Assembly (NCBI GenBank): GCA_016783065.1
Contig: JADHXI010000004.1
Coordinates: 1 to 59,453 of the forward strand
Reading direction: 5' to 3'
Origin: Desulfobacteraceae bacterium
Lineage (GTDB): Bacteria > Desulfobacterota > DSM-4660 > Desulfatiglandales > Desulfatiglandaceae
Length of the DNA: 59,453 nucleotides
The translations under genes and the position numbers were made by a program. This document shows, one piece after another, positions 42,295 to 51,045 of this stretch. The notes beneath the pieces are model-generated. The model was not told where the DNA came from. It saw only the letters and a program-made list of their open reading frames with translations, and did not search any database. Each line of letters begins with the position of its first letter. The stretch's first letter is position 1.

Positions 42295-42464
42295 GAGAAG
42301 CTCTCCGAGCCGGAGGCCGTGATAATTGATCCAATAAGGGCACTCTGTTGCGTATTCACGGAGAAGAGGTTTTCCCGAAAAAGCGGATTTGCTATCATTG
42401 GCGCACATCTCCTGAACATTACGCCCAAGTCGTGCGCAATCTCTCCTCATTTGAAAACAGCCTG

Positions 42465-43241
42465 CTATTTCTTATGGGCAATTACGATCATACGATTGGT
42501 CATGAGTCCGTAGTCCAATTTATCCTCGTGCGAAACAAAATCCTTTTGGATGCTAATAGCGTCAAAACCGGTTGATTTCAACATTGCTGTGATTTTCTCA
42601 GGGCTATAAAGCCGCGTGCAGTAGGTTACGTCCCGTATCAGGCCTTTCCTCTTGGAAATAACCATTTCTCGGCCGTAAACGATGTCCTCGTCCAAACTCT
42701 TCTTGCGGCAGACTATTATCTCCTCATTCGCCTCATGCCAGGATAGGGGCGTAAAGTGATTCAACGCGTGGTCCCTATTTGGGAGATCCAAGAGGAGTGA
42801 TCCTTTAGGCATGAGTAATCGGAAGGCTTCTCGCAAGATCTCCTCGTTTTGATCTTCATCAACAAAGTAGCCAAAAGAGCTGGCCATGACTATGATGGCC
42901 CTGAACCTCCGGCTGGGTAAGCCTGTATTCCTGGCATCTTTTTTTAAGAAAAGGGTGTTCAGGCGCTCTTCTTGGGCCCTTTCCCTCCCTAAACCTATAA
43001 GGGCCTTAGAGTAATCCAAGACAGTCACGTCCTGAAATCCTCTACGGGACAGTTCAAGGGAATGGCGCCCCTGGCCGCCGCAGAGATCTAGGATAGGCCA
43101 GGACCTCTCCAGCCCAAGAATCCCCTCTATGAAAGCCACCTCACGACAGGTTAAATTATCGTCGTCCACGGAGCGTGCATCGGTGATGAGATAGGTCCCA
43201 TCAAAGAGCGTCTTCCACCAGTTAGGATCCACCTTTGACAT
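42465..43241 (-). CDS. Class I SAM-dependent methyltransferase
   Basis: Protein of 258 residues. SAM motif I is WPILDLCGGQGRHSLELSRRG, followed by VTVLDYS (motif II acidic residue), a KKDARN stretch, and IVMASSFGYFVDEDQNEEIL. The C-terminal half is beta-rich, as in small-molecule methyltransferases with a lid. It begins 3 bases after the ATP-grasp-like gene ends, so the two are translationally coupled. Substrate unknown. It ends the three-gene minus-strand run. Confidence 0.85.
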   Translation of the reverse strand: MSKVDPNWWKTLFDGTYLITDARSVDDDNLTCREVAFIEGILGLERSWPILDLCGGQGRHSLELSRRGFQDVTVLDYSKALIGLGRERAQEERLNTLFLKKDARNTGLPSRRFRAIIVMASSFGYFVDEDQNEEILREAFRLLMPKGSLLLDLPNRDHALNHFTPLSWHEANEEIIVCRKKSLDEDIVYGREMVISKRKGLIRDVTYCTRLYSPEKITAMLKSTGFDAISIQKDFVSHEDKLDYGLMTNRMIVIAHKK

Positions 43242-43244
43242 GCA

Positions 43245-44639
43245 CTATTCCTCTTTTGTCAGGTCAGCACCAAAGCTGAAAAGCCCATCAGAGACCATAA
43301 GGGCCGGGCTACCTCGCCAGGGTTGATGCATTGCCAGTTCCTTTTCCTCTGCTCCTAACTGCACCACATCGTCCAGTCGTCCCGCCCGCCAGAGTTCCTC
43401 TAATTTGACAGCGTCCCGCCATAAATTATGGGCGTATTCTTTGAGCTCAGCTATGTGCTCCATTGTCAATAGCCTTGGTCTCAGAGTGATCATAATGGGG
43501 CCTAAAAGGTAGGTAAAGCCCAACTCAATGGCCTTCTGTTCAACTTCATTCTGGATTTGCATAAAGGCCTCGAAGCCCAACTTCAACAACGATTGATTGA
43601 TATTCTCCACTGCCACACGTTGGCTCATGTTACTGTTTAAGATAGCAAGCGGCTGGATTCCCCCACCTGAACCCACGTTTGTGGGAACACCACCAAAACG
43701 GGCAAGGAATCCCTGAAGCCCTTGGTCCGTTATGAAACAGCGGAAATCTGTCTGCCACTCTTTAAGACAGAGCGAACGCCCCTCCGGTAGCGCCCATGCG
43801 CTCTGCTCGGACCAGATTGATAAAGGGACCATCTCCTGAACAATATAGTCACCTGCGTCCAAGGCAATCTGAATATGTTTCTTGAAGTCCTTTTCCTTAT
43901 GTCCCACGAAAATACCGTGCCCCGAATATCCGTGCGCAGGTTTGAGCACCAAACCCTTCCAGTGGTTTTCTGCCCAGCCGGGCAAGTCTTCAATGATTTC
44001 ACCCTCAGGACCCGTGGTGCTGCGAGGATAGAATTGTCTGGTCCAGGGGGTATGTTCTACGCTTGTTTCACTTAACAGGTCCTTATATTTTCCGGTGATC
44101 ACTTCAAACAGTCCTTTTGCTCCCAGAGGCTCCATACCGCGTGGGTTCACCAAGATACCCTGCCTAATGGCCTCTTTGATTGGCTCGATATCCTCTTCTT
44201 GTCCGATTTTAGTCAGGGTACTCATATTAAAATCCATGAAGATAACCGTGGCTTCCTCACCTTTGCAATATACCTTCCCTTTTCTCAGCGAGAGATGACC
44301 GGGCCCTGCCAAGGAGGCCTTAACGCCATCCATGCTATTCAGATAATTCACAAAATTTTTGTTTTCCAGTACAACGTCCAAGGTCTCTGTCTCTGCTAAG
44401 AGTACAGCGTGCACGGGGTTTCTCCCATGCCGATCTCTGTGGGCACGCAATATCATACGGGCAAACCCGGGAACGGCATTGATCTGTGGATGTTCAAAGT
44501 CCAAATCGACGACTATTTCGATGTTTTCCAGAATTAGATCCCACGCCATTTTTCCCAAGAGTTGGGCAGTGCCCTGGTAGTCCCAGCCCCCGGGACTGCC
44601 CATGTTCCACTCGCCATGATAGCCCTTTATCTTTTTCAT
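43245..44639 (-). CDS. ATP-grasp-like ligase (circularly permuted type suspected)
   Basis: Protein of about 464 residues. The region WKGLVLKPAHGYSGHGIFVG looks like an ATP-grasp nucleotide lid; it is followed by DYIVQEMVP, then TDFRCFI and NVGSGGGIQPL, an order recalling circularly permuted ATP-grasp enzymes such as glutathionylspermidine synthase-like proteins. These join a carboxylate to an amine with ATP. I do not recognise the exact family. AAAGGGG lies before the ATG at 44639. It lies between a DUF885 gene and a methyltransferase, suggesting a small peptide or conjugate pathway. Confidence 0.6.
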   Translation of the reverse strand: MKKIKGYHGEWNMGSPGGWDYQGTAQLLGKMAWDLILENIEIVVDLDFEHPQINAVPGFARMILRAHRDRHGRNPVHAVLLAETETLDVVLENKNFVNYLNSMDGVKASLAGPGHLSLRKGKVYCKGEEATVIFMDFNMSTLTKIGQEEDIEPIKEAIRQGILVNPRGMEPLGAKGLFEVITGKYKDLLSETSVEHTPWTRQFYPRSTTGPEGEIIEDLPGWAENHWKGLVLKPAHGYSGHGIFVGHKEKDFKKHIQIALDAGDYIVQEMVPLSIWSEQSAWALPEGRSLCLKEWQTDFRCFITDQGLQGFLARFGGVPTNVGSGGGIQPLAILNSNMSQRVAVENINQSLLKLGFEAFMQIQNEVEQKAIELGFTYLLGPIMITLRPRLLTMEHIAELKEYAHNLWRDAVKLEELWRAGRLDDVVQLGAEEKELAMHQPWRGSPALMVSDGLFSFGADLTKEE

Positions 44640-44698
44640 CCATTTTCCCCTTTCAATATCCAAATCCTGAAGTTACACTCGCCTTTTCAAGATACAGA

Positions 44699-46324
44699 TC
44701 AATCTACCTTTTGGCAACTGACATCCAGTCTTCTCTCAACAAGATGGAAAGGTATCTCACCTCCGCCCAAAAGCGTGTCATGGAAATGTTTGAGGCCCAA
44801 ACGAGGGCCAAATTTCTCACGAAGTCTGTCGATCTCATAATTTCCCATAAAATAGCACAATTGATATCCGGGTGTAAGGCAAAACCGACGGACCTGGCGC
44901 TGCGCCCTCTTTGAAGAGAACCCGAGGGCCTGGATTTCTTTGGCAGCCTGGGCCAAGGTCATCCTTCCGGTCTGAAGCTTTACGTCCAGCATGGCCCTGA
45001 GGTTACGCCAGAGCTGGCGTTTCAACTGGATAAGCTGTTGGCGTGGATCCAGGACGTATCCCAATTCATCAAGGAGTTGCTCCCCGTAACAGGCCCACCC
45101 CTCATAGAAGAGAGGGGATTCGATCTGCCGGCGGATTGGATTATGATGATGAATTCGAAGATGATCTAAGATGTGGTGGCCGGGGTAAGTCTCATGGGCC
45201 GACAGATAGGGACAATGCCTTGAGATCAGTTCCAGGTCTTTCTTTCCGGGGGTAATGTAAAATATGCCATGGCCTTTTGTATGGCCTGTCAAAGGGGCCT
45301 TATAGGAGGCTGTGGCCCTGAGGGATTGCAGATAGGATGGGGTTTCAAGGAGAATGACCTTTTCTCCGGCAGGAAAGGTGATAACGTCTTGAGAGTAAAA
45401 AAAGCGACGAAGGGCTTGAACTTCTTTCACATATAATTGCATAAAAGCGTTTGGGGATGTTATAGAGGGAAGCTTTTTGTAATTGATATGGTGCCGGGTC
45501 TTATTTCTGTCTATCTTTCGGGCAAGATCATGGATCTTTTCTTGGGTGTTTTGATAAGCGTCTTGAGCTATCTCAAGGATTTCCTCGGGAGATCTGGTAT
45601 AACCAAAGCTGACGGCAGTGATTTTCTTGAGGCCATCCAGGCCAACTGCAAAATGATTTCCTGAACGTAACTGGAGTAACTGTTGTCTGTATTGTTCCCA
45701 TGCTTCCAAGACCCTCCGGTTTTCAGAAACAAGCGATCTGCTTCCATCCATCTCTTCTTCAATAAAGGCCCGGACACCATGGTTGAAAAAATGAATAGCA
45801 TCCATAGTCATATCCAAGGCAAGCTGGCGGGAGATCTCTGGAACGTTGCGCAGGTTTTCAACAGCCACCCGGAAAAGGGGGGGGATTTGTGTGAAAATCT
45901 TGTATAGAGTGGATTCCCTCTGGTCTGGGGCAAATCCCTTCTCGGAAATTACTTGATCCGTTGCAAAGAGCGGGATCTTGATATAGACGGTCGGATCATT
46001 CCTCCAACCTTCTGCGTCGTCGAATTCCCTGATAAATCCTTCCATGCTTTGCCTGAGCAGGATGGCATCTATTTCGCCCTCCAAGTCTTCATCTCTTTCC
46101 GACGAGATTTCTGCTGAAAGGTTTCGGACATACTGAATATGGTCCTGAACTTGTTCCGGCTTGAGATCATCCAAATGACCAAGGTGCCTGATAGCGGTTT
46201 CCGACCGGGGAAGAAAATAGAATTCATCATTGGCACACTCCTGGGGAAGACGCCTACCAAGATAGTCAAAGAAATCGTTTGCTATTTGCTTAATCGGTCT
46301 TTTCTTCTGTTTTCTGCTTATCAT
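44699..46324 (-). CDS. DUF885 family protein, putative metalloprotease
   Basis: Protein of 541 residues. The family hallmark HETYPGHH, followed by an acidic/His-rich stretch (ILDHLRIHHHN), is in the last third; YEGWACYGEQLLDELGY, also conserved, follows. DUF885 proteins are helical and resemble M32/M3-type peptidases with an HExxxH-like site; a few have been linked to amide cleavage. No signal peptide. The ATG at 46324 has little Shine-Dalgarno. It is the first long gene of the run toward the ATP-grasp-like gene (59-base gap). Confidence 0.82.
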   Translation of the reverse strand: MISRKQKKRPIKQIANDFFDYLGRRLPQECANDEFYFLPRSETAIRHLGHLDDLKPEQVQDHIQYVRNLSAEISSERDEDLEGEIDAILLRQSMEGFIREFDDAEGWRNDPTVYIKIPLFATDQVISEKGFAPDQRESTLYKIFTQIPPLFRVAVENLRNVPEISRQLALDMTMDAIHFFNHGVRAFIEEEMDGSRSLVSENRRVLEAWEQYRQQLLQLRSGNHFAVGLDGLKKITAVSFGYTRSPEEILEIAQDAYQNTQEKIHDLARKIDRNKTRHHINYKKLPSITSPNAFMQLYVKEVQALRRFFYSQDVITFPAGEKVILLETPSYLQSLRATASYKAPLTGHTKGHGIFYITPGKKDLELISRHCPYLSAHETYPGHHILDHLRIHHHNPIRRQIESPLFYEGWACYGEQLLDELGYVLDPRQQLIQLKRQLWRNLRAMLDVKLQTGRMTLAQAAKEIQALGFSSKRAQRQVRRFCLTPGYQLCYFMGNYEIDRLREKFGPRLGLKHFHDTLLGGGEIPFHLVERRLDVSCQKVD

Positions 46325-46354
46325 AGCGGGCTCTATAGCAGAGGAAAGGACATA

Positions 46355-46522
46355 ATGAAGCCAAATTATCTTTCAAACCACAAGACGTCAACCACCAATG
46401 CCCGGACCCCGATGCCGCCCCTACCGTGGTTGCTCAGGGGGAAATCTGGAGGGAAAAAGAGAGGTCAATCCTTGGCATTGGACAAAAGTGATGTGATGGG
46501 CCTAACCAGTCAATCAAGCTGA
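46355..46522 (+). CDS. Possible 55-residue basic small protein
   Basis: Frame starting at ATG 46355 with AGGAAAGGA 4 bases upstream. The product has a Pro-rich MPPLPWLL stretch, a basic GKSGGKKRG stretch and a Ser/Asp-rich tail. It runs opposite to the DUF885 gene and overlaps its upstream region. No family recognised. The strong ribosome site is the main support. Confidence 0.35.
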   Translation: MKPNYLSNHKTSTTNARTPMPPLPWLLRGKSGGKKRGQSLALDKSDVMGLTSQSS

Positions 46523-46526
46523 TCCC

Positions 46527-46673
46527 TCAACTCGGTGGTTCATCCAGGTCAGAGGCTTCGATAGAGACTGTCATTGGTTTTACGCTTCCAGGTTCCAAGT
46601 CGGGGCAGATCATTTCTGTCGTTATGCGTGAGACCAAATCTTCACTAAGCAATTGAAGGTTACCAATCGCCAT
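46527..46673 (-). CDS. Possible 48-residue acidic small ORF
   Basis: Reads MAIGNLQLLSEDLVSRITTE and ends with an acidic, Pro-rich tail (ASDLDEPPS). It overlaps the end of the 31-residue frame upstream in another frame and points toward the DUF885 gene. No own ribosome site; could be coupled or the remainder of a frameshifted gene. Confidence 0.3.
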   Translation of the reverse strand: MAIGNLQLLSEDLVSRITTEMICPDLEPGSVKPMTVSIEASDLDEPPS

Positions 46674-46755
46674 AAGGCATTGAAATATTGTAGTATTGTT
46701 GATTATTCTTGGGCAATGTGAAACCGTCGTTTAATACAAGAATCCATAGATTCAT
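46660..46755 (-). CDS. Possible 31-residue small ORF with strong ribosome site
   Basis: ATG at 46755 with CGGAGGT 5 bases upstream. The peptide is hydrophobic at the start (MNLWILVL) and polar later with NNQQYY and PYGDW. It is the first frame upstream of the DUF885/ATP-grasp/methyltransferase run on the same strand. A leader peptide, peptide precursor or a frameshifted gene start are all possible. Confidence 0.35.
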   Translation of the reverse strand: MNLWILVLNDGFTLPKNNQQYYNISMPYGDW

Positions 46756-46964
46756 CTCACACCTCCGTTCGAAAAGTTTTGCAAATAGACCAAAGGGGAC
46801 AGGAATTTTTCTCTACAGTCCCATCCCCCTTGGCGGTACTGTACAATGTTTTACCTATTAGACCTGGATGTATTTGAATTTGTCTTTTAAGATTAGATGT
46901 ATGGTTTTTTGAAAGTTTGTTCCAGAAGACTAAAATATGACGGACAAGGATAAAAAGTATTAGA

Positions 46965-47075
46965 GGTAATAAAAAATGGTAAGAAAAAAAGATTAGACTT
47001 CTACTTCTGATTTAAGAGATAGAAGGTAAAATAAAAAAAATGGTAAGAACGAAGATTAGGTTACTACTTCTTTTT
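46965..47075 (+). repeat. Imperfect tandem repeat, about 60-base unit, AT-rich
   Basis: Two copies of AATGGTAAGAA-AAGATTAG followed by CTACTTCT, at about 46975-47014 and 47039-47072, in very AT-rich DNA. No gene is seen in 46760-47100. Confidence 0.5.
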
Positions 47076-47279
47076 CATGCCGGATGATATTGGATTGGTC
47101 CCTTACAAAACATATTCATTATTACTTGTCGAGAATATCGAGTAGGTAAATACAAATGGTCAGATGATAATAAAGGTTATGTTGTATTGAAAGTTGCTCC
47201 AGAATTCAAACTCCATCTTTCAGTTTTGGAAGTATGAACGTATCAAGTATTGATGTGCAATCTTGACTTTTGATCAAAA

Positions 47280-47477
47280 CTCCCCTCACCCTGGGAACCC
47301 TACATTGCAGAGGACGAAAGTGGATGGACAGGAATTTTTCAACAAGAAGTGATCCATGCCAGAAAGACCGTCAAGAATGTTTCGCAAACAAAAACAGACG
47401 TTGAAGAGTTCCACCCAATCGTTCATGATATGGTTGTTGCAATGAAAGAATTTGATGATTTGTGGGGGACCACATAA
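47280..47477 (+). pseudogene. Orphan coding fragment
   Basis: A 65-codon open stretch from just after a stop at 47271 to TAA 47475. It contains WEPYIAEDESGWTGIF, VIHARKTVKNVSQTK and VVAMKEFDDLWG, which read like natural protein, but no start codon is in position. Another protein-like piece (KGYVVLKVAPEFKLHLSVLEV) ends at about 47237 in a different frame. Probably the decayed end of one gene. Family not recognised. Confidence 0.4.
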
Positions 47478-47615
47478 TATATCATGAAAGTATATACCTG
47501 ATAGGACAAAATCCATTGAATAGAGACTTAACCAATCAATGAACCCTCCAGGTGTTTTCGCCTGTTACACTTCCATTGTTTGTTTGAATAGTTCGTTCAG
47601 TTTATTTCGTCCATT

Positions 47616-47670
47616 GTCCAGTCCAGTGGAGTTGCTACTTGCCATCCGCCTTGTCCAGTCCAGTGGAAGT
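47616..47670 (+). repeat. Short direct repeat TTGTCCAGTCCAGTGGA
   Basis: TTGTCCAGTCCAGTGGA occurs twice (about 47615 and 47650), about 35 bases apart. No gene recognised around it. Confidence 0.6.
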
Positions 47671-47731
47671 GAGTTGCCCCCACAACATCATGAGGTTGAC
47701 TTCAATTTGACACACAAGATCAATTTCCCTA

Positions 47732-47883
47732 TATATAGTCTCTGAACGAAAACCTCGAAATGAAAGCGAACCCAACATCAATAATGATGTTCTAGTTGGT
47801 TAAATTTAATTTCATTAATCTAAAATCTGAAATCTGAAATCTGAAATCGTGCCTGAACAGGGTTTTCGTTCAGGCACTATATA
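47732..47883. mobile_element. MITE-like element with 24-bp terminal inverted repeats
   Basis: Left end TATATAGTCTCTGAACGAAA and on (47732-47755); right end (47860-47883) is its reverse complement at 21 of 24 positions. The 152-bp interior is AT-rich and holds four AATCTGAA units (about 47817-47848). Next to the right end GTGCCTGAAC and GTTCAGGCAC form a perfect 10-bp stem. No coding capacity. The sequence TATATA flanks both ends, possibly a target site. Confidence 0.55.
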
Positions 47884-47988
47884 AAAGAATCAATGTAAAT
47901 ATTTCAATAGGCAATGTTAATCACAGATTTAACACTATCAGGAAGCTGTTGCATAAAGTATTAAGAATATGAAGTGCAATATTTGAAT

Positions 47989-48225
47989 CTATTCTCCCAT
48001 TTCAAATGATAGCTGTTCAGGACCATTTGGAAGGGGAATAGTTTCGGTTTTAATCCTTTTTGGTTTGAAAGTCTTTCTAATTGGCTTATCCCGGGTAAAA
48101 CCCTGAAATAAAGCGGGTTGAACATAATGTCGGTAATCGGGGCATTTTATTCCCTTGCACTTTTCACACTCGGTCACGTCTACTTTATGGTGGGATTTCT
48201 TTCGGGTGCACGTGATATAGGGCAT
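47989..48225 (-). CDS. Small Cys-rich hypothetical protein
   Basis: Protein of 78 residues with GAGGGG before the ATG. Cys at 6, 20, 23 and 28 (ITC, ECEKCKGIKC) could bind zinc or a cluster. The second half is basic (KTFKPKRIKTE). Not assigned to a family. It stands alone, between a repeat-rich stretch and the LysM gene, both on the minus strand with it. Confidence 0.65.
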   Translation of the reverse strand: MPYITCTRKKSHHKVDVTECEKCKGIKCPDYRHYVQPALFQGFTRDKPIRKTFKPKRIKTETIPLPNGPEQLSFEMGE

Positions 48226-48373
48226 GATCCCCTCATATTTCTAACGATTGATAGTTCAGGAACGTCAAAAGTAGGGTTTTAAATAGTTGATAATATTCAG
48301 GACAAATGTCCGTTTTTTGCGATTGTTATATATTACCAATAACGTGTTAAAGATCCGAAAAGAGGCCAACAGC

Positions 48374-48955
48374 TCAGGACTTACTGCTGACTGCCTTTGA
48401 GACTATGAGTTTTTGACCTGGGCGAATCACTGTTTTTGGAGTTATTTGATTGAGCCTACATAGTTCGGAAACTGTCAATCCGTATCGTTTGGCTATTTTA
48501 AACAAACTCTCTCCGCGACGGACTACATGGTGGGCCTTTTTTGTCGGTGAAACACTTTTCTTCTGAATAGATTTGCCCTTAACCTCAGTGGAAAGTGATC
48601 TATTCAATATTTTGACTGATTTGTTGAGTTTTCTGAACTCCCCTTCAAGACGGGTTATTTTTTTGGTTGTACCTTCAAGTTGGTCTAACCGTTTCTCAAT
48701 CTCTTCAAGCCTGGGTTTAATGGAATTTAACTCTTCCCTGGATCTCTCATCATCGGTGCATGCGAAATTTAAAAAGGGAACCGTTAACAGGACGAGTCCC
48801 ATACCACCGCAAGAAACCATAAGCCGCACACGGGACATAAAACCACGGGAACTTCTGATTGACTGGGTATTCTCTTCCTTTTTCAGATCGAGCTCCATGT
48901 CATCGGCAATATCTCTTGGGATTCCATTCAATTCTGTCTTTAATCCGTGATCCAT
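48374..48955 (-). CDS. Membrane-anchored LysM-domain protein
   Basis: Protein of 193 residues. A cytoplasmic N-terminus of about 40 residues is followed by one hydrophobic segment (about 44-66), a coiled coil (about 70-125; EELNSIKPRLEEIEKRLDQLE), a basic linker and a C-terminal LysM domain (about 143-188; VVRRGESLFKIAKRYGLTVSELCRLN). The LysM would bind peptidoglycan in the periplasm. A Cys within the hydrophobic end (NFACTDD) hints at a lipobox-like site but the long N-terminus argues against a lipoprotein. Confidence 0.85.
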   Translation of the reverse strand: MDHGLKTELNGIPRDIADDMELDLKKEENTQSIRSSRGFMSRVRLMVSCGGMGLVLLTVPFLNFACTDDERSREELNSIKPRLEEIEKRLDQLEGTTKKITRLEGEFRKLNKSVKILNRSLSTEVKGKSIQKKSVSPTKKAHHVVRRGESLFKIAKRYGLTVSELCRLNQITPKTVIRPGQKLIVSKAVSSKS

Positions 48956-49304
48956 AGTTTTTTCCTTTCAGCTCATTAGAACAGTTAATCAGGGGTCAAT
49001 CCTAGCCAAAATAAAAACATTCCGTTGAGAGTTGAATTGAGAATTCTGAGCACCTGAAAACCTTGTGTCTCCATATCTTCATCAAAAGCTATCCCACCAA
49101 CCGAATTTTTTCAAGTCTAAAAGTTCAGGTGGACCATTATTGAATCTTCCATTTTTGAACCCACCCCGGGAATATCCCCTCATATTTTCATAGTTTCTTT
49201 CCAGGACCTCTCCAGATACAAACTGGACCTTCAGTTTCTAACTGGTCCTCGTTTTTTACCGTTCAGTTAGAATCTAAACCAGTTTAGAATAAAACTATAT
49301 CGTA

Positions 49305-49530
49305 AAGATCCGGGCCCAGAGGACCCGGCTTTGGTTATCCCCGGAGGGGATTTAGTCTATTGCAATTTGAATGGTTCAAGGAGTGATGGAGTGCTGGAGT
49401 GATGGAGTGTTGAAAGAGCTACCTGATCACCTAATGGAGGTAATAGACAAACCCAGTTCCCGAAAACCCACTGCCTTTTATGGTTTTTCCAATACTCCAG
49501 TGCTTCATCACTCCAATACTCCAAGTCAAT
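49305..49530. repeat. Periodic GGAGT/ACTCC element, copy 3, with two-hairpin module
   Basis: Inverted relative to copy 2. AAAGATCCGGGCCC/GACCCGGCTTT (49305-49333) and CCCCGGAGGGG (49338-49349) are the module; GGAGTG units (49379-49411) and ACTCC units (49494-49521) are the arms. Bases around 48956-49300 show no gene; they separate the LysM gene from this element. Confidence 0.6.
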
Positions 49531-49714
49531 CCTCTCAGGCAGAGCCATTTATCTCTGATCTGGCCCTGAGGACCAGGATTTCTATTTTGGATTAAACAAT
49601 ACTAACATGTATATTTTATAGAACAAATAAAAAAGGGAGAAGAAGTATAAATTTAGCCAGAAAGGAAGTGATAAAACCTATGAGAAAAGACTTTTTATAA
49701 AAGCGATTGGGATT

Positions 49715-49969
49715 ATGGTGACTGAAGCTATGTATGACAAAATCATACATTTATGTGATTTACGGGAGCTGGCGATTTCAGAGTTTGTCCGCGATACTCT
49801 TGAAGTCAAGCTGGCTCAGGAATCAGTTCTGTTTTCGGAGCAGGACTATCGGTATATGGCTGAGATAGCTAAAAAAGGATACAGGTTGCCGGTTTCAACC
49901 TATGTTAGAGGACTCGTACTGGATGAGTTAGGCTGGTGGAGAGAAGGGGGTGATAAGAAGGAGGAATAG
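49715..49969 (+). CDS. Small protein, possible ribbon-helix-helix DNA-binding type
   Basis: Protein of 84 residues. The opening (IMVTEAMYDKIIHLCDLRELAISEFVRDTLEVKL, in parts) looks like the strand-helix-helix of CopG/Arc-type regulators: a beta stretch, YDKI, then SEFVRDTL. The second half repeats a related pattern (YRYMAEIAKKGYRLPVSTYVRGLVLDEL). No toxin partner gene is adjacent. The frame is open upstream to about 49630 without a usual start. Start at ATG 49715. Confidence 0.6.
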   Translation: MVTEAMYDKIIHLCDLRELAISEFVRDTLEVKLAQESVLFSEQDYRYMAEIAKKGYRLPVSTYVRGLVLDELGWWREGGDKKEE

Positions 49970-50439
49970 GGGGCTGGAGTTAATTTGTGGTAGCTAGCAT
50001 TTGATCATGCAATTGTCGGAAAAGAGTCTGGACCATGTCTGACAATTTCATTCTATCTCGACGGGCATATCCATGACTTATCTCAACCCTCGATCCGCCC
50101 CTCTAAATGATGATATCACACGTTTTACCTCGGTTGACCTAAATAGCAGCCTGCAATCAAAATATATTGCGGATCAGTTAGTGTGCAAAATAATTTCGGT
50201 GGGAAGTGGATTCAAGGATCATATAGGCAAACCTGAATGTCGGATTAATAGTCGATGAGGGGAAGGATCGCAAGATATTGTGGTTTCTTTTACCTTGAAG
50301 CACAAAGGGGATTTCTCCATAGTCTTTCCCAGAAAAAGCGAGTTCTTATTACTTACTATTACTCATATTTCGCAAATTTTCGCGCAAAACGATATACGCC
50401 ATGTCCCCCAATATACTCGACAACTGCCGGGATCATTCA
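49970..50439. other. Intergenic stretch, nothing recognised
   Basis: A 470-base stretch between the small RHH-like gene and the membrane protein gene. The open frames here have no ribosome site or recognisable protein pattern. No repeat or RNA motif was identified. Confidence 0.5.
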
Positions 50440-50967
50440 TTATTTCCCCCCTCCTCCCGGCCTCGGATACTGGAAAAGATTCTTCAAACGGTCCCAGAAA
50501 TCACCACCCAGCGTAAAGAGACTGATAATGAACATCGCGTCTCCCGAAAGCATAATCAGAAGCAAAATCGTATGCCCGTCCTCTGTTTTCGGATAACCGA
50601 AGAACAGGGCGAGCTCGGCAATGAACCAAGGTAAGAAACTCAACAAAAGAAAAACAATTCCAATGTAATACCGTCTTTTACCAACAGGTTTTGCCGGCTG
50701 GACCGCTTTGTGGCGAAGGAAGATTCTTTTGAGCTTGGCTCCGAGAATCTTTACAAAGGGTTTGCCGAGCAGGACGACACTGATGGCGAATGCCAATTCG
50801 GCAGAACCGAGAAATGCACCTATGATTCCAATAACTTCCCCAATCGGGATTTTGAAAAACAAGATCAGTCCCGAGACGCAGTATGGCACAAAACTGTAAA
50901 TAAACAGGGTAAGGCCTAAATAGTATTTCCAGTTTTTCTCAATTTTGATATCGCTTTCTATTTTAAT
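50440..50967 (-). CDS. Transporter-suffix-domain membrane protein (two repeats)
   Basis: The frame holds two copies of a four-helix-like hydrophobic module: KNWKYYLGLTLFIYSFVPYC...SVVLLGKPFVKILGAKLKR, then RRYYIGIVFLLLSFLPWF...FTLGGDFWDRLKNLF. This matches the small 'transporter suffix domain' family, usually found next to or fused with transporters. From the first ordinary start (GTG 50889) the first helix would be lost. An ATT at 50967 has AAAAAGGAG 6 bases upstream and gives 175 residues, so a rare ATT start is proposed; a damaged start is the alternative. Confidence 0.6.
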   Translation of the reverse strand: MKIESDIKIEKNWKYYLGLTLFIYSFVPYCVSGLILFFKIPIGEVIGIIGAFLGSAELAFAISVVLLGKPFVKILGAKLKRIFLRHKAVQPAKPVGKRRYYIGIVFLLLSFLPWFIAELALFFGYPKTEDGHTILLLIMLSGDAMFIISLFTLGGDFWDRLKNLFQYPRPGGGGK

Positions 50968-51045
50968 TGTAGACTCCTTTTTCTTACTTTTCCTCTTTGT
51001 TTTCAGTGGCTTTTAACTATATATGGCCAACGCCACCCAGACAAG

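Noticed and set aside
42319-42575. Plus-strand frames between the SDR and methyltransferase genes
   Set aside because: They run into the antisense of the methyltransferase and show no ribosome site.
47539-47745. 68-codon frame in the AT-rich zone
   Set aside because: It spans a direct repeat and an element end, lacks a ribosome site and has no protein-like pattern.
47817-47848. AATCTGAA repeats considered as a CRISPR-like array
   Set aside because: Units are 8 bases with no spacers and no cas genes nearby.
49371-49595. Overlapping frames with repeated SNTP/LHHS peptides
   Set aside because: They are translations of the periodic GGAGT/ACTCC repeat, not genes.
50073-50258. 61-codon frame
   Set aside because: No ribosome site or family pattern; composition like the surrounding non-coding DNA.
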